In this document: one piece after another, positions 11,919 to 21,470 of the stretch | Layout: each line of letters begins with the position of its first letter | Numbering within the stretch: position 1 is the stretch's first letter | Assembly (NCBI RefSeq): GCF_036634175.1 | Contig: NZ_JAZIFX010000001.1 | Coordinates: forward strand, 6,014,001-6,078,000 | Source of the DNA: Streptomyces sp. P9-A2 | GTDB lineage: Bacteria > Actinomycetota > Actinomycetes > Streptomycetales > Streptomycetaceae | Direction: 5' to 3' | DNA: 64,000 nt | Notes under the pieces: generated by a model | What the model was told of the DNA's origin: nothing | The model's input: the letters and a program-made list of their open reading frames with translations, nothing else | The model's database searches: none | Translations under genes and position numbers: made by a program

Positions 11919-12236
11919 ATGAGTGCGCGGGCGGTTCGCCGGGGTGCTCGGGGCGCTGTGCTGGGACTCGGGATCCTGTGGTGGTGGGCCGTGGCGAGGC
12001 TGCTGCTCGTCCCCGACGCCGGAGTGCTGGAGGCAGCGGTCGCGGCCGGCGGCTGGGGGCTGAGCCTGCTGCCGGTGCACTGCATGCCGAAGGGCCGCGC
12101 GGAGGGTGCCCTTGCGGACGGACGGTGGCGGTGGGCCCGGGAAGCGGGCGCCGGCACCTCGGAGGCGGTCACTTCTCGGGGGGCCGTCACCACGGCATCG
12201 CCAGGTCCCCGTTCGGGCGGAGAATCCGGCCCGTGA
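11919..12236 (+). CDS. Small hypothetical protein with one or two membrane helices, 105 aa
   Basis: The N-terminus is basic, followed by a hydrophobic stretch (about residues 13-45, GLGILWWWAVARLLLVP) and an Ala/Gly-rich second helix. The C-terminal half is Arg/Gly/Ser-rich and its reading frame runs over the end of a decayed dehydrogenase on the other strand, so the natural stop may have been lost. A strong ribosome binding site (GGAGGGGGAGG, 11906-11916) supports the ATG at 11919. No family recognised. Confidence 0.5.
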   Translation: MSARAVRRGARGAVLGLGILWWWAVARLLLVPDAGVLEAAVAAGGWGLSLLPVHCMPKGRAEGALADGRWRWAREAGAGTSEAVTSRGAVTTASPGPRSGGESGP

Positions 12237-12560
12237 TGAAGGCCTCCGCGTCCACGTCCCGGTGCAGGACGGTCCGTGCGATGTTCTCCGGCCCGCCGAT
12301 CAGCCCGGGGGAGGACAGCCGGGACGCCGGGTCGGCACGGCCTCGGTGCGGGGCTGCCCCTCGCCGCCGTGGGCCCCCGGGCCATGGGTGTGCGGGCCCG
12401 GGCCGGAGCCGCCGGTCTCCACGGTGCCCGGGGCCATGGTGACAGATACTGCCGCCGGAGATCATCAGGCGGGCCGTCGGCCGGCAGACGCAGCACTCCC
12501 TCGAAGTTCACGTCCGGCACGCGGCCGAGGCCCTCGTCAGGGTCTCGAGGACGAGGATGC
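12187..12560 (-). pseudogene. Remnant of a short-chain dehydrogenase/reductase, frameshifted
   Basis: Reading the minus strand, pieces of an SDR appear in different frames. One piece (about 12480-12550) reads DVNFEGVLRLP, like the VNLxGxF segment of SDRs. The next (about 12435-12465) begins MISGGSIC, like the strand before the catalytic Ser. The last (12187-12310) ends AEAFITGRILRPNGDLAMPW, the usual SDR C-terminus, with its own stop at 12187. The catalytic Tyr-Lys block is unreadable between them and the N-terminal nucleotide-binding motif is absent. I infer a gene lost by frameshifts and deletion. Confidence 0.5.
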
Positions 12561-13318
12561 CGCGCATGAACCGTTCCTCCGGGCTGAGCAGGGGTGGGTC
12601 TGCTCGGCCGCACGCCCCGAACGGTCCTGGACTTCCCCGCTGCCTCAAGGGCGTGGGAGGTGCTCCCAGGTCTCCGGCGTGCTCGGTCCCGGGGCGGTGA
12701 CACGCATCCGGTGCGTGGTCCGGGCCCGGGAGGCCTCCGCGGCCGGAGGTCGCTGAATGACACTGCCCCGCGCGATCCGGCCACATGGGTACGGCCAAGG
12801 CGACGGGGAGGCCCCGAACCATCACTCCGGTGGAGCAGGGGCCCCGTTCACCGGCGCCGTACCCGGCGTCCGGATCGCACGATCACGCTGACCCGGACGG
12901 CCCACGACACCGCAAGCCCGGAAGCCGACCCTCACACGAACGAGTCACACCGCCCTTGTACAGGTTCGACGGCAAGCGGCTGACAACCCCTGAACCCTTG
13001 AACCTTTGATTCCCGCGATCGCGGTCGGCACGTCCGTGCGATCGCAGACGGCGACCGCACGGACCACCCGGACACGGCCGGTGCCGTTCGCCGCCGAGAT
13101 ACGGGCCGCCGTCTCGTGCGGGTTCTCGTGTCGTGGTCCGCGCAGCGCACTGTGGGCTCCGCCCCTCCCCGCTTGGGTCGGCAGCAGCGCGCAGGCACGG
13201 CCGGTGGCCACTGGTGGCACCGGTGGCGAAGGGGGTGCGGCCGGTGAGACCGGACGGCGCGAGGGGATGGTGGACGTAGGAGGAGACCTGACGGGCCACC
13301 ACTTGACGGGTCGCCGGT
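12561..13318. other. Gene-poor 758-bp stretch
   Basis: No reading frame here has a recognisable product, ribosome binding site and streptomycete-like third-position bias together. Open frames on both strands read as Arg/Pro/Gly-rich shadow translations. Two copies of GCGATCGC lie close together (about 13016-13045). It is probably decayed DNA continuing from the neighbouring dehydrogenase remnant. Confidence 0.4.
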
Positions 13319-14125
13319 TCAGGAGCCGGGGACCGGGGCCGGGCCATGCTGGCAGGCGGGGCACCAGTAGGTGGGGCGGTCGCGGGAGCCGTCGCCCTGG
13401 TCGGCCCGGCGGACCGCGGTGCGGCAGCGCAGGCAGGGGCGGGCCGCGCGGCCGTAGACGAACAGGTTCTGGTCACGGCGTCCCGTGGTGCTGCGGATGG
13501 GGCGGTCGCGGTTGTGCTCCAGCAGTTTCTTCGCGAATCCGGGCAGCCGAGCGGCGTGTTCGGCGGGCAGTTCGCCGATGGGGAGCCAGGGCGTGACACC
13601 GAGCAGGAAGCAGAGCTCGCTCTTGTACACGTTGCCGATGCCGGCGAGATTGCGCTGGTCGAGGAGCGCCTCGCCGAGCGGGAGGGCCGGGTCGCTGAGC
13701 AGGTTGGCCATCGCCAGAGAGGGATCCCAGTCCGGGCCGAGGAGGTCGGGGCCGAGGTGGCCGACCACACGGTCCTCGTCGGTGGTGCGCAGGAGCTCGA
13801 GGACGGGCAGGCGGTAGCCGACGGCGGTGCGGTCGGCGTTGCCCAGGATCGCGCGGATCTGGTGGGCGGGGCCGCCGTTCCAGCGCTGCCCGTTCGCGTA
13901 CACACGCCAGGAGCCGTCCATGCGCAGGTGCGAGTGCAGGGTCAGGCCGCCCTCGACACGGGTGAGGAGATGCTTGCCGCGCGGGGTGACGTCCAGGACG
14001 GTGCGGCCGGTGAGGTCGGCCGTGGCGAACCGGGGCACCCGCAGGTCGCTACGGGTCAGCACCGTGCTCGCGAGGGCGCTGTGCAGCCGCTTCGCGGCCT
14101 GCCGGACGGTGTCTCCTTCGGGCAT
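13319..14125 (-). CDS. nei: Fpg/Nei-family DNA glycosylase/AP lyase (endonuclease VIII type), 268 aa
   Basis: It removes oxidised bases and nicks the abasic site. The catalytic N-terminus is MPEGDTV, typical of actinobacterial Nei rather than Fpg (which has MPELPEV). The H2TH domain contains DQRNLAGIGNVYKSELCFL, and a C-terminal four-Cys zinc finger is intact (CLRC ... CPAC). Length 268 aa is normal. It lies 101 bp downstream of the lhr stop on the same strand, so co-transcription is possible. Confidence 0.92.
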   Translation of the reverse strand: MPEGDTVRQAAKRLHSALASTVLTRSDLRVPRFATADLTGRTVLDVTPRGKHLLTRVEGGLTLHSHLRMDGSWRVYANGQRWNGGPAHQIRAILGNADRTAVGYRLPVLELLRTTDEDRVVGHLGPDLLGPDWDPSLAMANLLSDPALPLGEALLDQRNLAGIGNVYKSELCFLLGVTPWLPIGELPAEHAARLPGFAKKLLEHNRDRPIRSTTGRRDQNLFVYGRAARPCLRCRTAVRRADQGDGSRDRPTYWCPACQHGPAPVPGS

Positions 14126-14226
14126 GGGTCAAGGGTTGCATGCCCTTGTTCGGGGCCGGGGGAATGCGGTCGGACACTGTGGCCGGGACCGGCACCGGGA
14201 CCGGGCCGGGGCGGGAAGGCCGTGCG

Positions 14227-17200
14227 TCAGGCGCGGAGACGCAGGCCTCTGGGGGTGGCGACGAAGCCCGCGGCCTCCAGGAGCGACCCGAGCGCGGAGG
14301 TCAGGGCCGAGGCACCGTTGACCCGCTCCACGGTGACCGTCCCGAGGGAACCCGCGCGGGCAGCGGCGGCGAGGGCCTCCGCCGCGGCGGGAAGGCAGGG
14401 GTCGTCGGCGGGCTCGCCGTCCGGGTCCGCGGGCCAGGCCAGCACCGTCTTGCCACCGCGCTCCACGTAGAGCGTCAGCTCACCGTCGACGAGAACCACC
14501 AGCGAGCCCGCTTTGCGCCCCGGTTTGTGCCCGGCACCCGAGGGGGGCTCGGACCAGCCCAGAGCCGCACCGTACGCGTTCGCGGGGTCGGCGGCGGCCA
14601 GGACGACGGCCCGCGGGGCGCGGTCCGGACCGGTGCGCCGGCCAGTGAAGGGGTCGTACGACGGGTGCGCTCCCTGCCGCCGGGGGCCGGGCGTCTGCGC
14701 GGCGAGGTCGCGCGGGGAGACGTAGTCGCCCGGCGACGGCCGCGGGTACGGTGCCCGGTCGGCGCCGTCCGGGAGGCGGGGGAATCCGTCGTGGCCGGGG
14801 GCGGGTTCGTGGGAGCCGTCGGAGGGCGGGGCGAAGCCGTGAAGGGCGAGGGGATCAGGACCGCCGGGGACGTCAGGGCCGACGCCGAAGGGCGCGCCCT
14901 CGAACGGGTCGTCCGGGCCGGCCCCGGGGAGGACGTCACCCCGTTCGCGGGCGCTGGCCGCCGCGCGGAGGCGGTCCACGGCGCCGTCCATGGCGAACTG
15001 GGCGGCCCCCAGGCCTTCCACCACATAGCCGCGACGGGCCTGTCCGGTCTCCTCGAAGGCCGACAGAACACGGTAGACCGCGGAGAATCCGCCCTCGACG
15101 CCCTCGGCGGCGACCGCGCCCCGGGTGACCACGCCGTGCCGGTCGAGCAGGGTCCGGGCCAGCGCGTGGGCGCGAACCGTGGGGTCGGTCTCCCGGTCCG
15201 GCAGCAGCGACCAGCGACCGGCGACCGTCGGAGGGCCGGTACGGGAAGTGCCGCGGGCGGCTGCCGTGAGTGAGCCGTAGCGTCCGCGCGGGGCCTGGCG
15301 CTTCGCGCGGTGGGCGGTGGAGCCCGCGGTGCGGCCCGAGCCCAGCAGCGAGCGCAGGGGAGCGAGCGTGTCGTTGGTCAGCCTGCCGGACCAGGCCAGG
15401 TCCCAGACGGCATCCGCCAGTTGAGGATCGGTGACCCCGGGGTGGGTGGTGGCGCGGACCTGGTCGGCGATCTGACGGAAGAACAGCCCGTAGCCGCCGG
15501 AGAGGGCGTCGAGGACCGACCGGTGCAGGGCGGTCGTCTCCAGGGGGTGTGGTGGCGGCAGCAGCAGCGGGGCCGTGTCCGCGAGGTGGAGGGAGACCCA
15601 GCCGTCCTTGCCCGGGAGGGAACCGGCGCCGGCCCACACCACCTCGCCGGTGGCCGTGAGCTCGTCCAGCATCGCGGGGGCGTAGTGCGTGACCCGGGAG
15701 GGCAGGACCAGCTTCTCCAGGGCGGACGCGGGCACGGACGCACCCTGCAACTGCTCGATCGCGCGCACCAGACCATCGACGCCGCGCAGCGTATGACCCT
15801 TGCCGATGTGCTGCCACTGGGGGAGGAACTGGGCGAGCGCGGCCGGCGGCACCGGTTCCAGCTCGTGCCGCAGGGCGGCCAGGGAACGGCGGCGCAGTCT
15901 GCGCAGCACGGCCGCGTCGCACCATTCCTGGCCGATCCCGGCCGGGTGGAACTCGCCCTGGACGACCCTGCCCGCCGCCGAGAGCCGCTGCAGGGCGCCC
16001 TCGGTGACCGCCACGCCCAGCCCGAAGCGGGCCGCGGCCGTGGCCGACGTGAACGGTCCGTGTGTGCGCGCGTACCGCGCGAGCAGATCGCCGAGCGGGT
16101 CCTTGACCGGTTCGGTGAACGCCTCCGGTACGCCGACCGGCAGCGCCGTGCCCAGCGCGTCGCGCAGCCGCCCGGCGTCCTCGATCGCCGCCCAATGCTC
16201 CGTGCCGGCGACACGGACCCGGATCGCGCGGCGTGCCGACGCCAGGTCCGCGGCCCATTGCGGCTCGGCGCCCCGCTCCGCCAGCTCGGCCCCGGTGAGC
16301 GGGCCGAGCACGCGCAGCAGGTCGGCGACGCCCTCCGCGTCCTTGACCCGCCGGTCCTCGGTGAGCCACTGCAGCTCACGCTCCAGCTCGGTCAGCACCT
16401 CGGCGTCGAGCAGCTCGCGCAGCTCCGCCTGACCGAGCAGCTCGGCCAGCATTCGTGAGTCCAGCGACAGGGCCGCCGCACGGCGCTCGGCGAGCGGGGA
16501 GTCGCCCTCGTACAGGAACTGGGCGACATATCCGAACAGCAGCGAGCGGGCGAAGGGAGACGGCTCGGGGGTGGTGACCTCGACGAGCCGCACCTTGCGT
16601 GACTCCAGGTCGCCCATCAGCTCGACGAGCCCGGGGACGTCGAAGACGTCCTGAAGACATTCGCGGACCGCCTCCAGGACGATCGGGAACGAGCCGAACT
16701 CGCCCGCCACCTGGAGCAGCTGGGACGCACGCTGACGCTGCTGCCACAACGGGGTGCGCTTACCGGGGCTGCGGCGCGGCAACAACAGCGCGCGGGCGGC
16801 GCACTCGCGGAAGCGGGACGCGAACAGCGCCGAGCCGCCCACCTGGTCGGTGACGACCTGGTCGACCTCCCCCTTGTCGAAGACGACGTCCGCGGCGCCC
16901 AGCGGTGCCTGGTCCGCGTCGTACCCGGTGCCCGCCCGCACCGGCTCCTGGTCGAGCAGGTCCAGGCCCATCAGGTCGGCGTCCGGCAGGCGCAGCACGA
17001 TGCCGTCGTCGGCGTGCATCACCTGGGCGTCCATGCCGTACCGCTCCGAGAGACGGGCCCCGAGCGCCAGCGCCCACGGTGCGTGCACCTGGGCGCCGAA
17101 CGGGGAGTGCACGACGACCCGCCAGTCGCCGAGTTCGTCACGGAAGCGCTCCACGACGACGGTGCGGTCGTCCGGGACATGGCCGCAGGCCCGGCGCTGC

Positions 17201-19191
17201 TCGTCAAGGTAGGACAGCACATTGTCCGCGGCCCAGGCGTCGAGCCCGGCGGCGAGAAGCCGCCCACGCGCCTCCTCCCGGGACAGCGAGCCGACCTCGC
17301 GCAGGAAGGCGCCCACCGCGCGGCCCAGCTCCAGCGGGCGGCCCAGCTGGTCCCCCTTCCAGAACGGGAGCCGGCCCGGTACGCCCGGGGCCGGGGAGAC
17401 CAGCACCCGGTCGCGCGTGATGTCCTCGATGCGCCAGGTACTGGTGCCCAGTGTGAACACATCGCCGACGCGGGACTCGTAGACCATCTCCTCGTCGAGC
17501 TCACCGACCCGTCCGCCGCCCTTCTTGGGGTCGGAACCCGCGAGGAACACCCCGAACAGGCCCCGGTCGGGGATGGTGCCCCCGGAGGTGACGGCGAGCC
17601 GCTGCGCCCCCGGGCGTCCGGTGATCTCGCCCGTGACCCTGTCCCACACCACGCGCGGGCGCAGTTCCGCGAACGCGTCGGAGGGATAGCGCCCGGCGAG
17701 CATGTCCAGTACGGCTGTGAAAGCCGACTCGGGCAGTGAGGAGAAGGGCGCGGCCCGGCGGACCATCGCCAGCAGGTCGTCGAACCGCCAGGGGTCCATG
17801 GCCGTCATGGCGACGATCTGCTGGGCCAGGACGTCCAGCGGGTTCGCGGGAACGCGCAGCGACTCGATGGAGCCCGTCCGCATCCGCTCGGTGACCACGG
17901 CGGCCTGGACGAGGTCGCCCCGGTACTTCGGGAACACCACACCGGTGGAGACCGCCCCCACCTGGTGCCCCGCGCGGCCGACCCGCTGGAGCCCCGAGGC
18001 CACGGACGGCGGCGACTCCACCTGGACCACCAGGTCGACCGCGCCCATGTCGATACCCAGCTCAAGACTGGAGGTGGCCACCACCGCGGGCAGCCGGCCC
18101 GCCTTGAGGTCCTCCTCGACCTGGGCACGCTGCTCCTTGGACACCGAGCCGTGGTGCGCGCGGGCGATGACGGCGGGTGCGCCCTGGGCGGCTCCGGACC
18201 CGCCCATCAGTTCGGCGGGGGAGTGGTGTTCGTCCAGGGGCTCGCCGGTGGCCCGCTCGTAGGCGATCTCGTTGAGCCGGTTGCACAGTCGTTCCGCGAG
18301 GCGGCGGGAGTTCGCGAACACGATCGTCGAACGGTGGGACAGGACCAGATCGGTGATCCGCTCCTCGACGTGCGGCCAGATCGACGGGCGCTCCGCCGCC
18401 CCGGCCCCCTCGGAGGCGTCCGCCACCGGGGAGCCGCCCAGCTCGCCCAGGTCCTCGACCGGGACCACGACGGACAGGTCGAACTCCTTGCCCGCCTTGG
18501 GCTGGACGACCTCCACCTTGCCGCGCGGGGACAGGAAACGGGCGATCTCGTCGACCGGACGGACCGTCGCCGACAGGCCGATACGGCGGGCCGGCCGGGG
18601 CAGCAGTTCGTCCAGCCGCTCCAGGGACAGCCCCAGATGCGCCCCGCGCTTGGTACCGGCGACCGCGTGCACCTCGTCCAGGATCACCGTCTCGATGCCC
18701 GTCAGCGCGTCGCGCGCGGCCGACGTCAGCATCAGGAACAGGGACTCCGGGGTGGTGATCAGGATGTCGGGCGGGCGGGTGGACAGGGCCCGGCGCTCGG
18801 CGGGCGGGGTGTCGCCGGAGCGGATCCCGACCTTCACCTCGGGCTCGGGCAGCCCCAGACGCACGGACTCCTGGCGGATGCCGGTCAGCGGGCTGCGCAG
18901 ATTGCGCTCGACATCGACAGCCAGGGCCTTGAGCGGGGAGACGTACAGGATGCGGCAGCGCTTGCGGTGGTCCGCGGGCGGGGGCGTGGCGGCCAGCTGG
19001 TCCAGGGCCGCGAGGAAGGCGGCCAGCGTCTTACCGGATCCGGTGGGGGCGACCACCAGCACGTCGGCGCCCTCCTGGAGGGCACGCCACGCGCCCGCCT
19101 GGGCCGCGGTGGGCTCGGAGAACGCCCCCGTGAACCAGCCGCGGGTCGCGGCGGAGAAGCCGTCCAGGGCCGGGTGCGGTGTACTGACCAT
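14227..19191 (-). CDS. lhr: Lhr-type superfamily 2 DNA helicase, 1654 aa
   Basis: A large 3'-5' helicase of the actinobacterial Lhr type, linked to DNA repair. The helicase core starts near residue 20, with Walker A APTGSGKT (about 48-55), DEVH box (ILDEVHAV), motif III LSATV, and motif VI region SGLQRVGRAGHQ. The Lhr-specific winged-helix and beta-barrel regions fill the rest, and residues about 1400-1520 contain a Pro/Gly/His-rich disordered insertion. The start at MVSTPHPALDG (ATG at 19191) is chosen because CACGAT lies 6 nt before it in a leaderless arrangement; upstream in-frame sequence is Arg/Thr/Pro repeat. The araC-type gene is divergent. Confidence 0.92.
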   Translation of the reverse strand: MVSTPHPALDGFSAATRGWFTGAFSEPTAAQAGAWRALQEGADVLVVAPTGSGKTLAAFLAALDQLAATPPPADHRKRCRILYVSPLKALAVDVERNLRSPLTGIRQESVRLGLPEPEVKVGIRSGDTPPAERRALSTRPPDILITTPESLFLMLTSAARDALTGIETVILDEVHAVAGTKRGAHLGLSLERLDELLPRPARRIGLSATVRPVDEIARFLSPRGKVEVVQPKAGKEFDLSVVVPVEDLGELGGSPVADASEGAGAAERPSIWPHVEERITDLVLSHRSTIVFANSRRLAERLCNRLNEIAYERATGEPLDEHHSPAELMGGSGAAQGAPAVIARAHHGSVSKEQRAQVEEDLKAGRLPAVVATSSLELGIDMGAVDLVVQVESPPSVASGLQRVGRAGHQVGAVSTGVVFPKYRGDLVQAAVVTERMRTGSIESLRVPANPLDVLAQQIVAMTAMDPWRFDDLLAMVRRAAPFSSLPESAFTAVLDMLAGRYPSDAFAELRPRVVWDRVTGEITGRPGAQRLAVTSGGTIPDRGLFGVFLAGSDPKKGGGRVGELDEEMVYESRVGDVFTLGTSTWRIEDITRDRVLVSPAPGVPGRLPFWKGDQLGRPLELGRAVGAFLREVGSLSREEARGRLLAAGLDAWAADNVLSYLDEQRRACGHVPDDRTVVVERFRDELGDWRVVVHSPFGAQVHAPWALALGARLSERYGMDAQVMHADDGIVLRLPDADLMGLDLLDQEPVRAGTGYDADQAPLGAADVVFDKGEVDQVVTDQVGGSALFASRFRECAARALLLPRRSPGKRTPLWQQRQRASQLLQVAGEFGSFPIVLEAVRECLQDVFDVPGLVELMGDLESRKVRLVEVTTPEPSPFARSLLFGYVAQFLYEGDSPLAERRAAALSLDSRMLAELLGQAELRELLDAEVLTELERELQWLTEDRRVKDAEGVADLLRVLGPLTGAELAERGAEPQWAADLASARRAIRVRVAGTEHWAAIEDAGRLRDALGTALPVGVPEAFTEPVKDPLGDLLARYARTHGPFTSATAAARFGLGVAVTEGALQRLSAAGRVVQGEFHPAGIGQEWCDAAVLRRLRRRSLAALRHELEPVPPAALAQFLPQWQHIGKGHTLRGVDGLVRAIEQLQGASVPASALEKLVLPSRVTHYAPAMLDELTATGEVVWAGAGSLPGKDGWVSLHLADTAPLLLPPPHPLETTALHRSVLDALSGGYGLFFRQIADQVRATTHPGVTDPQLADAVWDLAWSGRLTNDTLAPLRSLLGSGRTAGSTAHRAKRQAPRGRYGSLTAAARGTSRTGPPTVAGRWSLLPDRETDPTVRAHALARTLLDRHGVVTRGAVAAEGVEGGFSAVYRVLSAFEETGQARRGYVVEGLGAAQFAMDGAVDRLRAAASARERGDVLPGAGPDDPFEGAPFGVGPDVPGGPDPLALHGFAPPSDGSHEPAPGHDGFPRLPDGADRAPYPRPSPGDYVSPRDLAAQTPGPRRQGAHPSYDPFTGRRTGPDRAPRAVVLAAADPANAYGAALGWSEPPSGAGHKPGRKAGSLVVLVDGELTLYVERGGKTVLAWPADPDGEPADDPCLPAAAEALAAAARAGSLGTVTVERVNGASALTSALGSLLEAAGFVATPRGLRLRA

Positions 19192-19232
19192 GCGTCCATC
19201 GTGCACCCGGGCACTGACAACGGGGCCGAAGC

Positions 19233-19268
19233 GGGTGGGTGCCCGGGACCGGGTGGGTGCCCGGGACC
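19233..19268. repeat. 18-bp tandem repeat, two copies
   Basis: GGGTGGGTGCCCGGGACC occurs at 19233-19250 and again at 19251-19268, with a degenerate third copy after it. It lies in the divergent lhr/araC promoter region. Confidence 0.85.
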
Positions 19269-19329
19269 GGGCGGGTGGCGCCCCCGGGCCCGGTAAGAGA
19301 CACCGGCGGGAGCGCGTGACAATGGCCGT

Positions 19330-20334
19330 ATGGCGGAAACGGGAGCGGAGCGCGCGCGGCACTGGCAGTACGCCGAGCTGCCCGGCGTCGACCTGCTCCG
19401 GGCCCGTTACATCCGCAAGACGTTCGTGCGGCACACCCACGAGAACTTCGTCATCGCCGCCATCGCCGACGGGGTGGAGGTCTTCCACCATGGTGGGGCC
19501 GACCAGTACGCGGGCGCCGGAGCACTCGCGCTCGTGAACCCGGACACCCCGCACACCGGACGGGCGGGGGTGCCCGAGGGATGGCGGTACGGCGCGCTCT
19601 ACCCGCCGCCGGAGGCGGTCGCGGCCATCGCCGCCGAGACCACCACACTGCGCGGCACCCCGGGGTTCGTGACACCGGTCCTCGACGACCCGTACACCGT
19701 CCGTCTGGTGCACCAGGTGCTGCGGGCCACCGACGAGGGCAACGCGCTCGCCGCCGACACCCTGCTGCGGGTGACCGTGACCCGGCTGCTGCGGCTGAAC
19801 GGCGGATCGCTGCCCCGGCGCCGGGTGCGCACCGCCGGTGCCCGGACCGCCGTCCGCGCGCGTGCGCTGCTGGAGGAGCGGATGGCCGCGCCCCCGACGC
19901 TGGAGCAGCTGGCCGACGAACTCGGCACCAGCCCGTTCGCACTGCTGCGGGCCTTCCGCGACACCTACGGAATGCCGCCGCACACCTGGCTCACCGACGC
20001 ACGGGTGCGACGGGCGCGCCGACTGCTGGACGCGGGCACGGTGCCGTCGGAGGCCGCCGTCGTGGTGGGGTTCACCGACCAGCCGCACCTGAACCGGCAC
20101 TTCGGCCGGATCGTCGGTGTGCCGCCGGGCGCATACCAACGGGAGCGCAAGAACGTACAAGACACCCGGCGAGCGCCCCACGTACGGTCCGGGGTGTGGC
20201 AACAGAACAACAGGCAGCACTCGCAGAGACACGTGACGGGGCCGCCCCGGGCGAAAAACCGGACGGCGCCGTCGTCCGGGACGCCCTGGGGGTCGGGATC
20301 GCCGTCGGACTTTCCGGATTCGCCTTCGGGGTGA
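19330..20334 (+). CDS. AraC-family transcriptional regulator, 334 aa
   Basis: The N-terminal cupin-like sensor domain (residues about 20-150; HTHENFVIAAIADGVE, NPDTPHTG) is followed by a two-HTH AraC DNA-binding domain (about 180-276). That domain has LEQLADELGTSPFALLRAFR as the first HTH and VVVGFTDQPHLNRHF as the second. The AraC fold is complete by about residue 276. The last 58 residues are low-complexity and simply read the start of azlC in another frame. GACAAT at 19318-19323 lies 6 nt before the ATG, so the mRNA may be leaderless. It probably controls the adjacent azlCD genes. Confidence 0.9.
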   Translation: MAETGAERARHWQYAELPGVDLLRARYIRKTFVRHTHENFVIAAIADGVEVFHHGGADQYAGAGALALVNPDTPHTGRAGVPEGWRYGALYPPPEAVAAIAAETTTLRGTPGFVTPVLDDPYTVRLVHQVLRATDEGNALAADTLLRVTVTRLLRLNGGSLPRRRVRTAGARTAVRARALLEERMAAPPTLEQLADELGTSPFALLRAFRDTYGMPPHTWLTDARVRRARRLLDAGTVPSEAAVVVGFTDQPHLNRHFGRIVGVPPGAYQRERKNVQDTRRAPHVRSGVWQQNNRQHSQRHVTGPPRAKNRTAPSSGTPWGSGSPSDFPDSPSG

Positions 20335-20990
20335 CCTCGGCCGGCAGCGGGCTCACGCTGCTGCAGACCTGTGCGCTCAGCCTGCTGGTGTTCACGGGGG
20401 CGTCCCAGTTCGCCCTGGTAGGGGCGCTGGCGGCCGGAGGAAGCCCGTTCACGGCCGCCGCCGGAGCGTTCTTCCTGGGCGTGCGCAACGCCTTCTACGG
20501 GCTGCGCCTGTCCCAGTTGCTGGCCCTCCCGCGCGCGGTGCGGCCGTTCGCCGCCCAGTGGGTCATCGACGAGACCGCCGCGGTCTCCCTCGCCCAGCCC
20601 ACCCGGCGCAGCGCCCGGATCGGTTTCCTGGTCACCGGGCTCAGCCTGTACGTCCTGTGGAACCTCACCACACTGCTCGGCGCGCTGGGTGCCGAGGCCA
20701 TCGGGGACACCGACGCCTGGGGCCTGGACGCGGCCGGCCCCGCGGTCTTCCTGGCCCTGCTCGCGCCGATGCTGCGGACCGGCACCGAACGGCTGGTCGC
20801 CGGGCTCGCCGTCCTGCTGGGGCTCGGGCTGCTGCCGGTCCTGCCCGCCGGTGTACCGGTCCTGGTGGCCGCGTTCGCGGTGCCGGCCGTCCTGTGGGCA
20901 CAGGGCCGCCGCGGGGGCACTGGGCGGGGTGACGTGAAGGAGCGGAGCGACGCCCCGGCACGCGGCGGCATACCGGAGGAGGACCGTTGA
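20196..20990 (+). CDS. azlC: AzlC-family branched-chain amino acid exporter subunit, 264 aa
   Basis: The large membrane subunit of the AzlCD (BrnFE-type) exporter, with six to seven hydrophobic segments from about residue 30 and the family segments SLLVFTGASQFALVG and FLGVRNAFYGL. The start is placed at GTG 20196, inside the 3' end of the araC gene (139-bp overlap), because TACGGT at 20183-20188 sits 7 nt upstream. That gives azlC its own probable leaderless promoter. The tail is polar. Its stop overlaps the azlD start. Confidence 0.87.
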   Translation: MATEQQAALAETRDGAAPGEKPDGAVVRDALGVGIAVGLSGFAFGVTSAGSGLTLLQTCALSLLVFTGASQFALVGALAAGGSPFTAAAGAFFLGVRNAFYGLRLSQLLALPRAVRPFAAQWVIDETAAVSLAQPTRRSARIGFLVTGLSLYVLWNLTTLLGALGAEAIGDTDAWGLDAAGPAVFLALLAPMLRTGTERLVAGLAVLLGLGLLPVLPAGVPVLVAAFAVPAVLWAQGRRGGTGRGDVKERSDAPARGGIPEEDR

Positions 20991-21295
20991 ACATCTGGAT
21001 CGCGATCGGCGTGACCGCCCTCGGGTGCTACGCCGTCAAACTGGCCGGACTCCTGGTGCCCGCCGGCGCCCTCGAGCGGCCGATCGTCCGGCGACTCGCC
21101 GCCCTGCTGCCCGTCGCCCTGCTCGCCGCCCTGACCGCCCAGCAGACCTTCGCCGACGGCCGGGCGCTCGTGCTGGACGCGCGGGCGGTGGGGCTCGCGG
21201 CCGCCGCCGTGGCACTGGTGCTGCGCGCTCCGTTCCTGGTCGTCGTCGGGGCGGCCGTGGCCGTGACGGCGGGAGTCCGGGCCCTGGGCGGGTGA
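20987..21295 (+). CDS. azlD: AzlD-family exporter small subunit, 102 aa
   Basis: A small protein with four hydrophobic helices (about residues 3-20, 36-50, 62-80 and 83-100), the AzlD partner of AzlC. The start is an unusual TTG at 20987 within the TTGA overlap with the azlC stop, preceded by GGAGGAGG (20976-20983), so translation is coupled and stoichiometric. Confidence 0.86.
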   Translation: MNIWIAIGVTALGCYAVKLAGLLVPAGALERPIVRRLAALLPVALLAALTAQQTFADGRALVLDARAVGLAAAAVALVLRAPFLVVVGAAVAVTAGVRALGG

Positions 21296-21470
21296 GGCGG
21301 CGCCGAGCGGCCGAGTGGCCGACCGAGTGACCGACCGGCGCATGGTCGGGCGATCGCGCGGCCGTACACAGTGAGCGTGCGCAGCGCGCCGACGGTCACC
21401 ACCGGGCGGGCCTCCGGGGCGGGACCCCACTGGTGCCTCGGCCCACCCCTGCGGGCGGGATACTGAGGGC

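Noticed and set aside
12594..12983. 129-codon plus-strand open frame
   Set aside because: Arg/Thr/Pro-rich translation, no ribosome binding site, and it crosses the decayed dehydrogenase region.
12940..13010. Possible tRNA (GGTTCGA-like T-loop near 12960)
   Set aside because: No acceptor stem, anticodon stem or D-arm can be folded around it.
19192..20232. N-terminal extension of lhr past 19191
   Set aside because: The frame stays open but reads tandem-repeat DNA and the complement of the araC coding sequence; the helicase fold begins right after MVSTPHPALDG.
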